The position numbers and the translations under genes were made by a program. 64,000 nt of DNA from Mycobacteriales bacterium (GTDB taxonomy: Bacteria > Actinomycetota > Actinomycetes > DATLTS01). Below the pieces are notes generated by a model. That model did no database searches, was not told where the DNA came from, and was given only the letters and a program-made list of their open reading frames with translations. The DNA lies in NCBI GenBank assembly GCA_035533475.1, contig DATLTS010000064.1:1-64000 (forward strand), read 5' to 3'. Shown one piece after another: positions 34,067-41,932 of this stretch (positions are counted from its first letter, which is position 1; each line of letters begins with the position of its first letter).

Positions 34067-34453
34067 TCAGGGACGGGCCGCGGCCCGCCAGGCGGCGGCC
34101 TCGGCGGCGATGGCCAGCCCGGCGACCCCGACCACCGCGCCGGCGAGGAGCGGATGCACCGCCTTGGCCCGGATCGCGAGCGCCAGCGCGACCGCGTCGA
34201 CGCTGTCGGCGATCATCTGCCCGGCGAGCCACGGGCGGGCGCCGCCCTGTCGGCCGGAGACGAGGGTGCCCATGCCGAGGGCCAACTCCCGGCCGGCGAT
34301 CATCTGGGCCAGCCAGCCTGATCGGCGGGCGGTCGCGCGGTCCATCCCCAAGACGGCACCGAGCAGCCCCGGGCGGGCCAGCATGACGCCGCCGATGCCG
34401 AGTCGGAGACCGCCCGTGAGCGGGATCACATCTGCCGTCGAGGGCAACCGCAC
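34067..34453 (-). CDS. Small membrane protein of unknown function
   Basis: A 128-residue protein with four hydrophobic stretches (GLRLGIGGVMLARPGLLGAVLG, WLAQMIAGRELALGMGTL, AGQMIADSVDAVALALAI, PLLAGAVVGVAGLAIAAEAAAW). This resembles small actinobacterial DoxX-like or DUF4267-like membrane proteins, but I cannot assign a family. It is divergent from rbpA, whose SigR-type promoter lies between them. Confidence 0.6.
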   Translation of the reverse strand: MRLPSTADVIPLTGGLRLGIGGVMLARPGLLGAVLGMDRATARRSGWLAQMIAGRELALGMGTLVSGRQGGARPWLAGQMIADSVDAVALALAIRAKAVHPLLAGAVVGVAGLAIAAEAAAWRAAARP

Positions 34454-34509
34454 AGCCCGCCTCCGCGTCTAGAAGTTGTTGGGCTGCACGGGTGATCCCG
34501 CTCCCCCGG

Positions 34510-34535
34510 GGAATCCTTTCACTGCCCGGTTCGTT
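34510..34535 (+). promoter_or_regulatory. SigR/SigH-type promoter of rbpA
   Basis: GGAAT at 34510-34514, then exactly 18 bases, then GTT at 34533-34535, is the consensus of the actinobacterial thiol-stress sigma factors SigR/SigH. The rbpA ATG is about 40 bases downstream. In Streptomyces rbpA is a known SigR target, so thiol-oxidative induction is expected here. Confidence 0.7.
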
Positions 34536-34575
34536 ACCAGATCTGGAACGTCCGAACCGCCGGGAGGCGAAGTTG

Positions 34576-34929
34576 ATGGCCGAGCGCATTCTCCGGGGCA
34601 GCCGCCTCGGGGCGGCGAGCTATGAGACCGACCGGAACACGGACCTGGCGCCGCGCCGATCGGTCGAGTTCGCCTGCCCGCGTGGGCACAGCTTCACCGT
34701 TCCGATCGCCGAGGGCGCCGAAGCCCCCACCGCGTGGGAGTGCAAGGCCTGCGGGGCCATCGCGCGACGGGTGGACGGTACCGAGCCGGCGGCGAAGAAG
34801 GTCAAGCCGAGCCGGACCCACTGGGACATGCTGCTGGAACGGCGGACCCCGGAGGACCTGGAACTGGTCCTCGCCGAGCGGCTCGCCGTGCTTCGCCAGA
34901 GCCAGTCGCACGCCCGCAAGACCGCCTAG
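34576..34929 (+). CDS. rbpA: RNA polymerase-binding protein RbpA
   Basis: A 117-residue protein, close to the standard RbpA length. RILRGSRLGAASYETDRNTDLAPRR is the N-terminal tail, FACPRGHSFTVPIAEGAE...WECKACG is the zinc core (here C, H and a CxxC pair), and THWDMLLERRTPEDLELVLAERLAVLR is the sigma-interaction domain. RbpA binds RNA polymerase and the housekeeping sigma factor and stabilises open complexes. ATG follows GGGAGG. The stop codon lies inside a 32-base perfect palindrome. Confidence 0.97.
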   Translation: MAERILRGSRLGAASYETDRNTDLAPRRSVEFACPRGHSFTVPIAEGAEAPTAWECKACGAIARRVDGTEPAAKKVKPSRTHWDMLLERRTPEDLELVLAERLAVLRQSQSHARKTA

Positions 34930-34957
34930 AACAAACCGCCGCGGCGGTTTGTTCTAG
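34926..34957. terminator. Perfect 32-base palindrome overlapping the rbpA stop, probable terminator
   Basis: CTAGAACAAACCGCCG is followed at once by its reverse complement, with no spacer. The rbpA stop TAG (34927-34929) is part of the stem. The RNA would form a hairpin of up to 14 pairs with a minimal loop. There is no T-tract after it, as is common for actinobacterial terminators. Confidence 0.65.
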
Positions 34958-34975
34958 ACTGCCGTCCCCCGAACC

Positions 34976-35013
34976 CCAGGCCACGCCTCCACCCCCCCGG
35001 ACGCGTGGCCTGG
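34976..35013. terminator. Second hairpin, probably bidirectional terminator
   Basis: CCAGGCCACGC (34976-34986) pairs with GCGTGGCCTGG (35003-35013), 11 pairs and a 16-base C-rich loop, followed by TCCTATT. It sits between rbpA and the convergent FxsA-type gene and could stop transcription from either side. Confidence 0.6.
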
Positions 35014-35026
35014 TCCTATTCCGGCC

Positions 35027-35512
35027 CTAGTGGACCGTTCCCGGGGGGTCGAGGAAGTCTCCGTCGAGGACCTTCGGCCCACCCTCCGGTCCGGATCCCG
35101 GCCCGCGCTCCGGCGGGCCCCAGCCGACCACCCGTACCCCGCCGCGCCGCCCGAGCCAGCGGGTGGTGCCCCGGGTGACCAGCCGGCGGAACAAGGGCCG
35201 GGTCACCGGCAGGACCAGGAGCAGGCCGACCGCGTCGGTGACGAATCCCGGCGGGACGAGCAGCGCGCCGCCGAGCAGTAGCAGCGCCCCGTCGACGACC
35301 TCGCGATCGGGGCTGCGTCCGGTCTCCACACCGGCCCGGAAGCGCCGCCAGGTCCGGGCCCCCTCGCGGCGGACCAGCGAGCCGCCGAGCAGGCTGACCG
35401 CGAGCAGCAGGGCCAGCGCCGGGGCGAACCCGATCGCGTGCGCGACCAGCACGATGACGTACAGCTCGGCGGCGAGCAGACCCAGCCCGGCGAGCAGCAC
35501 CCCGCCGATCAC
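35027..35512 (-). CDS. fxsA: FxsA-family membrane protein
   Basis: A 161-residue protein. LLAAELYVIVLVAHAIGFAPALALLLAVSLLGGSLVRREGARTW is the FxsA core, then REVVDGALLLLGGALLVPPGFVTDAVGLLLVLPVTRPLFRRLV with the conserved PGFVTD segment. FxsA in E. coli relieves exclusion of phage T7 in F-plasmid cells. The general function is unknown. GTG at 35512 overlaps the ppm1 stop by four bases. The order lnt-ppm1-fxsA beside rbpA matches M. tuberculosis Rv2050-Rv2053. Confidence 0.87.
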   Translation of the reverse strand: MIGGVLLAGLGLLAAELYVIVLVAHAIGFAPALALLLAVSLLGGSLVRREGARTWRRFRAGVETGRSPDREVVDGALLLLGGALLVPPGFVTDAVGLLLVLPVTRPLFRRLVTRGTTRWLGRRGGVRVVGWGPPERGPGSGPEGGPKVLDGDFLDPPGTVH

Positions 35513-36282
35513 GGCGGCACCGGGCCGGACGCCCCTTCGGCGGCGGGCCGGGGATCCGGGGTGCCCCGCCTGGACCGGCCGGTGCCCAGCCCCCACACGG
35601 TCACCCGCCACAACGCCTCGGCGACGATCGCCCGGCTCATCTTGCTCGTCCCGGCGTCGCGCTCGACGAAGGTGATCGGCACCTCGACGACCCGGAAACC
35701 CATCCGCCAGGCTCGCCAGGCGAGGTCGACCTGGAAGCAGTACCCCTGCGACGCGATCTCCGCCAGCGGCAGCGCCTCGAGCACCACCCGGCGGAACGCC
35801 CGGTAGCCGCCGGTGATGTCGGCGATCGGGACCCCGAGCATCACCCTGGCGTAGCCGTTCCCGCCCCGGGACAGCACCCGGCGGTGCCGGGACCAGTTCG
35901 CCACCGCCCCCCCGGGCACCCAGCGGGAACCCAGCACTAGGTCGGCGTCGGCGAGCGCGTCGAGCAGCTTGGGCAGCTCCTCGGGGGCGTGCGAGCCGTC
36001 GGCGTCCATCTCCACGACGACCTCGAAGCCCCGCTCCAGGGCCCAGCCGAACCCGGCGATGTACGCGCCGCCGAGCCCGGCCTTGCCCGGCCGGTGAAGG
36101 GCATGGATCTGCCGGTCGGTGGCCGCCAGCCGGTCGGCGATCTCGCCGGTGCCATCCGGGCTCCCATCATCCACAACGAGCACCTCAGCCGCCGGCACGG
36201 CGGCCCGCAGGCGCGCGGCGATCCTGGGGAGGCTGTCCCGCTCGTTGTAGGTGGGAATCACGACGAGCACCCGGCCGGTCAA
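35509..36282 (-). CDS. ppm1: Polyprenol monophosphomannose synthase
   Basis: A 257-residue GT2 glycosyltransferase. VLVVIPTYNERDSLPRIAARL starts the GT-A fold, EVLVVDDGSPDGTGEIADRL has the nucleotide-binding DDGS, VVEMDADGSHAPEELP holds the DAD metal site, and ADITGGYRAFRR and VPITFVERDAGTSKMS complete the dolichol-phosphate mannose synthase pattern. It makes polyprenyl-phosphomannose for lipoglycans and protein mannosylation, using GDP-mannose. The start is a TTG at 36282 overlapping the lnt stop. Here Lnt and Ppm1 are separate chains, unlike the fused M. tuberculosis protein. Confidence 0.93.
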   Translation of the reverse strand: MTGRVLVVIPTYNERDSLPRIAARLRAAVPAAEVLVVDDGSPDGTGEIADRLAATDRQIHALHRPGKAGLGGAYIAGFGWALERGFEVVVEMDADGSHAPEELPKLLDALADADLVLGSRWVPGGAVANWSRHRRVLSRGGNGYARVMLGVPIADITGGYRAFRRVVLEALPLAEIASQGYCFQVDLAWRAWRMGFRVVEVPITFVERDAGTSKMSRAIVAEALWRVTVWGLGTGRSRRGTPDPRPAAEGASGPVPP

Positions 36283-37877
36283 GCGGATCGCCTCCGGAAG
36301 CCGGCCACCACGAGCGCGGCCAGGCCGATCGCGGCGAGGACGTCGTCCGGGATCGGGCCGAGCCGGTCGGCGATCGTCTCCGATCCCCGCAGCGGCAGCG
36401 TCGCGTCGAGGATGGCCGGGGTGAATATGCCGCTGCGGGCGATGATCCGCCCGTCCGGGCCGACCAGGGCACTGACCCCGCTGGTTGACGCGACGACCAC
36501 CGCCCGGCCGTGCTCCACCGCCCGCAGCTGTGCGACCGACAGCTGCTGCGCCGACTCCCCCGCCGTGCCGGAGTCCCCGGGGGATTCGAACGTCGCGTCG
36601 TTGGTCTGCACGACGAGTAGCTGGGCGCCCCCGGTCACGACGTCGCGCACCGCCGAGTCGAACGTCACCTCGAAGCAGATGACGTCGCCGATCGGATGTG
36701 ACCCGATGCGGAGCACCCCCGGCCGGTGCCCGGGCACGAAATCGGCCGGGATCAGGGAGAACCGCCCGATCAGGCCGCCGATGAGCGAGCGGAACGGGAT
36801 GTACTCGCCGAACGGCACGAGGTGGCGTTTGACATAGATCGCGCCAGGTCCGGTCCGCGGGTCCCACACGATGCCGGCGTTGCGCACGTGGTGCGGGCCG
36901 GGTCCGTCGAGGACCGCGCCGACGAGGATCGGGCGACCGACCGCCCGGGCGGCGGTGTCGATCAGGGTCCGCGCGAGCGGGGTGGTCAGCGGGTCGAGAT
37001 CGGAGGAGTTCTCCGGCCAGACGACGAACGCGGGGGGTGGCCGGGTACCGGTCGCGATCTGGCTGGCCAGCCCCTCGGTGACCGCGGTCTGGTTGCGCAA
37101 CACCTGGTAGGCCTGGTTGAACGCGTCGAGGCCCAGCCGGGGCACGTCGCCTTGAACCGCGGCCACGCGGATCGGCTGACCGCCGGTCGGCACCGGGACC
37201 GCGAGGCCCACCCAGACCAGCGCCAGCGCCCCGGCCAGGGCGGCGGCGGCGGCGACCGGCGCGCGCCGACCGACCCCAGCCCCGACGGCCACGACGAGCA
37301 GTGCCCCGGCCAGTGCCACGGCGGCGGTGACGAGCGGCGCCCCGCCGAGCGCGGCCAGCGGGGTGAGCGGCGAGTGGAACTGACCGTAGGCGAGCCGGCC
37401 CCAGGTGAACCCACCGAAGGGAAACCGGTCCCGTGCCCACTCCCCGGCGACCCAGACGGCGGCCACCCAGGCTGGCCAGCCCGGCAGCCGGGCGACCAGC
37501 GCGAGCCCGGCGCCGAGCGCCGCGAGCCACACCGCCTCGACCAGGGTGAGGAGCAGCCAGGCGTCGGGGCCGACGTGGCGGAGCCAGGACAGCAGCGGGA
37601 GGAACAGGGCGAGCCCGTAGACGAAGCCGACGAGGGCCCCGGTCCGCGCCCGGGCCCCGCGGACCGCGAAGACCACCAGACCGGTGCCGAGGATGCCCAG
37701 CGGCCAGGCCGCCCGGGGCGGGGCGGTGGCGAATTCGGCCAGGCCACCGGCGGCGGCCGCGGTCAGCCGGGCAACGAGCAGGCGCCGGCCGGTCCAGCCG
37801 GAGGGCGACCGGGTGCCGCGCGTCGCGCCGCCCGGGGGTGGTGTCGGCACGGAGGTCGGCGTAGGCGCGGAAGTCAC
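36279..37877 (-). CDS. lnt: Apolipoprotein N-acyltransferase
   Basis: A 532-residue protein with about seven N-terminal transmembrane helices (residues 35-235) and a nitrilase-type domain. The triad is visible: Glu in VVWPENSSDLD, Lys in IYVKRHLVPFGEYIPFR, Cys in VICFEVTFDS. It adds the third acyl chain to lipoproteins at the outer face of the membrane. GTG at 37877 is chosen since further upstream the frame is arginine-rich and without similarity. The first 35 residues are Pro/Thr-rich and may be partly untranslated. Upstream bases 37878-38132 hold no other gene. Confidence 0.92.
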   Translation of the reverse strand: MTSAPTPTSVPTPPPGGATRGTRSPSGWTGRRLLVARLTAAAAGGLAEFATAPPRAAWPLGILGTGLVVFAVRGARARTGALVGFVYGLALFLPLLSWLRHVGPDAWLLLTLVEAVWLAALGAGLALVARLPGWPAWVAAVWVAGEWARDRFPFGGFTWGRLAYGQFHSPLTPLAALGGAPLVTAAVALAGALLVVAVGAGVGRRAPVAAAAALAGALALVWVGLAVPVPTGGQPIRVAAVQGDVPRLGLDAFNQAYQVLRNQTAVTEGLASQIATGTRPPPAFVVWPENSSDLDPLTTPLARTLIDTAARAVGRPILVGAVLDGPGPHHVRNAGIVWDPRTGPGAIYVKRHLVPFGEYIPFRSLIGGLIGRFSLIPADFVPGHRPGVLRIGSHPIGDVICFEVTFDSAVRDVVTGGAQLLVVQTNDATFESPGDSGTAGESAQQLSVAQLRAVEHGRAVVVASTSGVSALVGPDGRIIARSGIFTPAILDATLPLRGSETIADRLGPIPDDVLAAIGLAALVVAGFRRRSA

Positions 37878-38120
37878 CGGCCGTGCCACCCCGCCACCTC
37901 CTCGGCATCCCCGCACCAAGGACGCTACCTGGTCCGCACGCGGAGCACCGGGGCGAGAAGTCCGGTGAAGCGTCGTCCTGATTCGAACCGGCGAGAAGTG
38001 CCGGACGCGTTGGACGCCGTAGCGGACATCCTCAAGGGAGCAGCTCGAGGGCCGGTACATGACTCGGCCGAACGGCGCTGAAGTGCCTCCGATGCCCTCC
38101 CACGACGGCACAGCCAGTGG

Positions 38121-38126
38121 TATATT
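38121..38126 (+). promoter_or_regulatory. -10 box of the VapBC operon
   Basis: TATATT at 38121-38126 is followed by the antitoxin ATG at 38133, the distance at which transcription would start on or beside the start codon. No ribosome binding site is present, so a leaderless mRNA is likely. No convincing -35 box was found. Confidence 0.5.
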
Positions 38127-38132
38127 GAAGAC

Positions 38133-38378
38133 ATGAGTGGGACGTATCAGGTAACGATGGGTGATCGGGGCAGGCTCGTTATCCCCGCCGAGGTTCGCGA
38201 CCGTGCCGGGCTTGCGGAAGGCACTCCCGTCGTCCTGTTCGAGACGTCGGCGGGCCTCGTCCTTTTCACGCGTGCGCAGTTGCGTGATCGGGTTCGTACG
38301 GACCTGGCTGGGCTGGACCTCGTAGCAGAGCTGCTCGCCGATCGCCGCGCCGAGGCAGCTGCCGAAGACGCGGCGTAA
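38133..38378 (+). CDS. vapB: AbrB/SpoVT-type antitoxin (VapB-like)
   Basis: An 81-residue protein. TYQVTMGDRGRLVIPAEVRDRAGLAEGTPVVLFETSAGLVLFTR is a swapped-hairpin AbrB domain with the usual GRLVIPAEVR. The C-terminal region (RTDLAGLDLVAELLADRRAEAAAE) is a helix that would cover the toxin. It precedes the PIN toxin gene by 11 bases. Such proteins repress their own promoter, here marked by TATATT directly upstream. Confidence 0.87.
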   Translation: MSGTYQVTMGDRGRLVIPAEVRDRAGLAEGTPVVLFETSAGLVLFTRAQLRDRVRTDLAGLDLVAELLADRRAEAAAEDAA

Positions 38379-38389
38379 CCGCCCGCCAC

Positions 38390-38761
38390 GTGGGATTGAA
38401 CGTCGTAGACGCCTCGGCGCTCCTGGCCTATCTCCAAGGTGAGGACGGCTCGGCATTGGTTGAGACAGCCCTCGAAGCGGGAGGGGTGTGCGGTGCGGCG
38501 AACTGGTCCGAGGTGGCCCAGAAGGTCCGTGGCCATGGTCGGGACTGGGCCCTTTCCCGTTCGCTACTCCTCAGCTATGGCCTCGTCATCGAGCCGGTGA
38601 CCGTTGAGGATGCCGAACGGGCAGCGAGGAGTTGGCGCTCGGCTCAGGGCCGCTCGCTGGCCGACCGGCTCTGCCTGGCACTCGGGGACCGCTTGGACGT
38701 GCCGATCCTCACGGCTGACCGGGCCTGGGGCGTTGCGGGCCGGATACGGCAGATCCGCTGA
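38390..38761 (+). CDS. vapC: PIN-domain ribonuclease toxin (VapC)
   Basis: A 123-residue PIN protein: LNVVDASALLAYLQGEDG gives the first acidic site, GAANWSEVAQKV the glutamate, RSLADRLCLALGDRLDVPILTADRAW the remaining two aspartates. VapC toxins cleave tRNA or rRNA and need Mg2+ or Mn2+. GTG at 38390 yields the correct N-terminus. The pair stands alone between the lnt upstream region and a 450-base gap. Confidence 0.88.
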   Translation: MGLNVVDASALLAYLQGEDGSALVETALEAGGVCGAANWSEVAQKVRGHGRDWALSRSLLLSYGLVIEPVTVEDAERAARSWRSAQGRSLADRLCLALGDRLDVPILTADRAWGVAGRIRQIR

Positions 38762-39210
38762 CCGGCCTTCCGGAGACGGGTCCAGTGGGGACCCTGGCCT
38801 GCGGTCGCGTGGCTGGTGGCGGAAAAAAGGAAGTGAACCCGGACGCCCTTCGGACCGGCCTCAGCTCGCTGGCGGCGAGCCTGACAACCGTTGTCTACTG
38901 GGCGCCCGGGTCCTTCCCGGGTGATCGCACCCCCACTAGCGGAGCTCGGTTCGTCCCGCGCTCCCGCGGCCACTGCGCCTGGCACCCGCACGACGGCCCT
39001 TGTGCCAAGTACCGTCGACGGCTGACCCAGTGCCCCTCGGATTTCGGAAGGCCGCTCCGCTGGCCGTCCCTTACGGACAGCGCGGAAGCTAGCGCACCCC
39101 AGCGCGGACCGCAACTGGCCTCTGAGCAGGGAAAACGCGCGATTTCCCAGGTGAGGCCACTGATCGGAAATCTTGGAAGATTTCGGAACTGACCGAACGG
39201 CGGGCCCGGA
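38762..39210. other. Gap between vapC and kal, with a small hairpin
   Basis: About 450 bases without a recognisable gene. A frame of 135 codons on the plus strand has low-complexity composition and no domain. Close to the kal stop, GAAATCTT-GG-AAGATTTC (39167-39184) forms a compact hairpin that may end leftward transcription. The segment has lower GC than its neighbours, and the phrase GATTTCGGAA occurs near 39040 and again near 39180. Confidence 0.45.
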
Positions 39211-39618
39211 TCACCCAACCGGCCCAGTTCCCGGCACGACCACCGTCCCGCGGGCCCGAACCGCCACGACCGGCGGGTCGAGCAGCCGGCCGGCCGACGG
39301 GGAGATCTCGGGTGCGGCCCGGGCCAGGACCCGAGCCTCGAACCCGATCTCCCGGCTGCGCCGGCCGACGCGGAGCAGCGTGCCGGTGGCCTCGAGGACG
39401 TCACCGGCCCGGACCGGCGCCGCGAAACTCACCTCCGCGTAGCCGGCGAAAAGGCCCTCGTCGCCGTCGGTCCGCAGGCACAGCTCGGTCGCGACGTCAC
39501 CGAACAGGCCGAGCACGTAGGCGCCGTCGACCAGGCCGCCGCCGTAGTGGGCGTGCCCGTGCGGCACGTAGCGGCGGTGCGTGACGCTCTCCCCCGGCCG
39601 CGGGACCGGGCCGCTCAC
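39211..39618 (-). CDS. kal: 3-aminobutyryl-CoA ammonia-lyase
   Basis: A 135-residue hotdog-fold protein: THRRYVPHGHAHYGGGLVDGAYVLGLFGDVATELCLRTDGDEGLFAGYAEVSF has the family layout of lysine-fermentation Kal, which turns L-3-aminobutyryl-CoA into crotonyl-CoA and ammonia. VRAGDVLEATGTLLRVGRRSREIGFEARV is the common acyl-thioester hotdog segment. It overlaps kamE by four bases, making a kdd-kamD-kamE-kal operon. The call rests partly on this context. A general thioesterase-like hotdog protein is the alternative. Confidence 0.8.
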   Translation of the reverse strand: MSGPVPRPGESVTHRRYVPHGHAHYGGGLVDGAYVLGLFGDVATELCLRTDGDEGLFAGYAEVSFAAPVRAGDVLEATGTLLRVGRRSREIGFEARVLARAAPEISPSAGRLLDPPVVAVRARGTVVVPGTGPVG

Positions 39619-40382
39619 GCGGACCGCCGAGCGCTGGCGCCGGCGGTCGCGGCCAGGGCGTGCACGAGGTAGGAGGCGACCTCCCGTGGGGTGGTCCCCT
39701 TCGCGAAGACGCGGTCCACCCCCAGCTCGGCGGCGGCCGCCGGGTCGAAACGCGGTCCCCCGACTACGAGCAGCGGCCGGCCGACCCGGTCAGGCCAGGC
39801 CGCGGTGAAGGCCGTGGACAGCTCCCGGGTATTCGTCAGATGGGCGTCGCGCTGCGTGACGACCTGGCTGACCAGCACCGCGTCGGCACGCTCCCGTCGG
39901 GCCGCCTCGACCAGGTCGGTGACGAGCACCTGGGCGCCGAGGTTGACCACCTGGATCTCCCGGTAGTACTCGAGCCCCTTCTCCCCGGCATGTCCCTTGA
40001 CGTTGAGGATGGCGTCGATCCCGACCGTGTGGGCGTCGGTGCCGATGCAAGCCCCTACGACCACCAGGCGGCGTCCCAGTATCGACCTCAGCTTGAGGTT
40101 GATCTCTTTGGCGGCCAGGATGGGGTATTCCTGGACGGGGACCGCGACCGCGTCCAGGTCGACGACCACCCGGCTGCGCCCGTAGACGACGAAGAAGGTG
40201 AAGTCGGGACCCATCGCCTTGGCGTGCACGACGAGAGCCGGATCGAGCCCCAGCCCTCCCGCGAACGCCGTCGCCGCGGCGGTCGCGACCGGCCCGGCGG
40301 CGACCGGGAGGGTGAACGACAGCTGCACCATGCCGTCGCCGGTGGTGTCGCCGTAGGCCCGCACCTGCCGGGATCCGCTCAC
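39615..40382 (-). CDS. kamE: D-lysine 5,6-aminomutase beta subunit
   Basis: A 255-residue B12-binding subunit. GACIGTDAHTVGIDAI carries the DxHxxG cobalamin motif, and lysine 11 residues after that histidine (in LNVKGHAGEKG) occupies the position of the PLP-binding lysine in Clostridium KamE (His133/Lys144, same spacing). VLVSQVVTQRD and LLVVGGPRFDPAAAAELGVD complete the Rossmann-like B12 domain. With KamD it moves the terminal amino group of beta-lysine or D-lysine. Both ends overlap its neighbours by four bases. Confidence 0.93.
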   Translation of the reverse strand: MSGSRQVRAYGDTTGDGMVQLSFTLPVAAGPVATAAATAFAGGLGLDPALVVHAKAMGPDFTFFVVYGRSRVVVDLDAVAVPVQEYPILAAKEINLKLRSILGRRLVVVGACIGTDAHTVGIDAILNVKGHAGEKGLEYYREIQVVNLGAQVLVTDLVEAARRERADAVLVSQVVTQRDAHLTNTRELSTAFTAAWPDRVGRPLLVVGGPRFDPAAAAELGVDRVFAKGTTPREVASYLVHALAATAGASARRSA

Positions 40383-41932
40383 TGGTGCCCCTCCTCGAGC
40401 AGCTCGGTGGCTGGGTTGTGGTAGTCGTCGGCCTGCCGGTGGACCCCCTCGAGGCCCCGCCCCCCGGTCGCCGGGCGCCGGGTGATGCCGAACGTGCCCG
40501 CCCCGATCGCGGCGAGCAGCCCGTCCCGGTTCACCTGCTCGAGCGAGCAGATGGCCTCGGCGAGCACCGCTCGGGCCCGGGTCGCGATGAACCCGTCCGG
40601 CGCGGGGCGGAAGTCCTCGGCCAGGCCGCCGACGGCGGACCGGACGTATCGCACGTTCTCCAGGGCGAGGTCCCGATCGGAGAGGAACGGGGTGACGATC
40701 CCCTCGGTCATCATGCCGACCAGGATGATCTGCTGCCCGGTGAGCAGACCGGCCAGGTTGAAAAAGCCGTTCAGCAGGTACCCGGCGAACACGTTCCCGG
40801 TCATGTGCTTCGTCGGCGGCATGTACTTCAGCGGCGCGGCCGGGAACAGCTCCCGGACGAGCAGCGCGTGCGCCAGCTCGAGGCGGAACTGGTCCGGCAG
40901 CGCGGGGTTGATCTCGAAGGCGTGGCCGAGGCCGATCTGCCAGTCGGCCAGCCCGGCCTCATGGGCGAAGTACTCGTTGAGCAGGTGGCTGACCACCACC
41001 GTGTGCGCGGCGTCGACGGCGTCCGCCGTAGTGAGGTAGTTGTCCTCGCCGGTGTTGATGACGATGCCGGCCCGTGCGTGGATTTGTCGACTAAACCTTT
41101 GATCGATGAATGTCCGATACGGGTTGATGTCGCGGAAGATGATCCCGTACATGCTGTCGTTGAGCATCATGTCGAGGCGCTCGAGGCCGGCGAGGACCGC
41201 GATCTCCGGCATGCACAGCCCGGACGCGTAGTTGGTGAGCCGGACGTAGCGGCCCAGCTCGCGGGAGACCTCGTCGAGGGCGGCCCGCATGAGCCGGAAG
41301 TTCTCCTGGGTCGCGTAGGTGCCGGCGTAGCCCTCCCGGGTCGCTCCCTCCGGTACGTAGTCGAGCAGCGACTGCCCGGTCGACCGGATCACGGCGATCA
41401 CGTCCGCGCCTTCCCGGGCGGCCGCCTGCGCCTGCGGGATGTCCTCGTAGATGTCCCCGGTCGCGACGATCAGGTAGATCCAGGGCCGCGGCGGGTCGCC
41501 GAGCCGGTCGGCCAGACGCTCACGTTCCACGCGTTGGCGGTCGATCAGCGCGAGGCCGCGCCCCACCACCCGGCGGCCGGCCCGCCGGGCGCGCTCCCGC
41601 GCCGCCCCGACCGGAACGGCGAACCGGACCCCCCCGGCGGCCGCCTTCTCGGCAAGGCTGCCGAGGGTCAGCCGGTCGCGGGCCAGCGCGTCGAAGACCG
41701 GCAGGGCCACGCCGTGCGCCAACCCGACCTCGGCCGCGACGGCGTCGACCAGACGGTTGACCCAGGGAATCCCCTCGGCGTCCGCGCCGCCGATCCCGGC
41801 CAGCCGGAGCACGGCCCGCTCGACCGATACCGTGGTGTGGCTGCGGGCCAGCTCGACGATGGGGGCGCCGGCCGCTGCCGCCAGCCGCCGGGCCCGGCGG
41901 ACGTCCGCGCGGCCGAGACGCAGGCCGCTCAT
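40379..41932 (-). CDS. kamD: D-lysine 5,6-aminomutase alpha subunit
   Basis: A 517-residue TIM-barrel subunit. GIPWVNRLVDAV, RPWIYLIVATGDIYEDIPQAQAAAREGADVIAVIRSTGQSLLDYVPEGATREGYAGTYATQENFRLMR, NDSMYGIIFRDINPYRTFIDQRFSR and VINTGEDNYLTTADAV are hallmark segments of KamD. The C-terminus (residues about 480-517) has a looser composition. It uses PLP and adenosylcobalamin carried by KamE. It overlaps kdd and kamE by four bases each. Confidence 0.95.
   Translation of the reverse strand: MSGLRLGRADVRRARRLAAAAGAPIVELARSHTTVSVERAVLRLAGIGGADAEGIPWVNRLVDAVAAEVGLAHGVALPVFDALARDRLTLGSLAEKAAAGGVRFAVPVGAARERARRAGRRVVGRGLALIDRQRVERERLADRLGDPPRPWIYLIVATGDIYEDIPQAQAAAREGADVIAVIRSTGQSLLDYVPEGATREGYAGTYATQENFRLMRAALDEVSRELGRYVRLTNYASGLCMPEIAVLAGLERLDMMLNDSMYGIIFRDINPYRTFIDQRFSRQIHARAGIVINTGEDNYLTTADAVDAAHTVVVSHLLNEYFAHEAGLADWQIGLGHAFEINPALPDQFRLELAHALLVRELFPAAPLKYMPPTKHMTGNVFAGYLLNGFFNLAGLLTGQQIILVGMMTEGIVTPFLSDRDLALENVRYVRSAVGGLAEDFRPAPDGFIATRARAVLAEAICSLEQVNRDGLLAAIGAGTFGITRRPATGGRGLEGVHRQADDYHNPATELLEEGHQ

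Noticed and set aside
37878-38456. Upstream extension of the lnt frame by more than 190 codons
   Set aside because: The translation lacks any similarity and overlaps the divergent vapB promoter and gene. The hydrophobic Lnt core begins shortly after GTG 37877.
38785-39192. 135-codon frame between vapC and kal
   Set aside because: No domain, uneven composition and no conserved context. It could be decayed sequence but not a supported gene.
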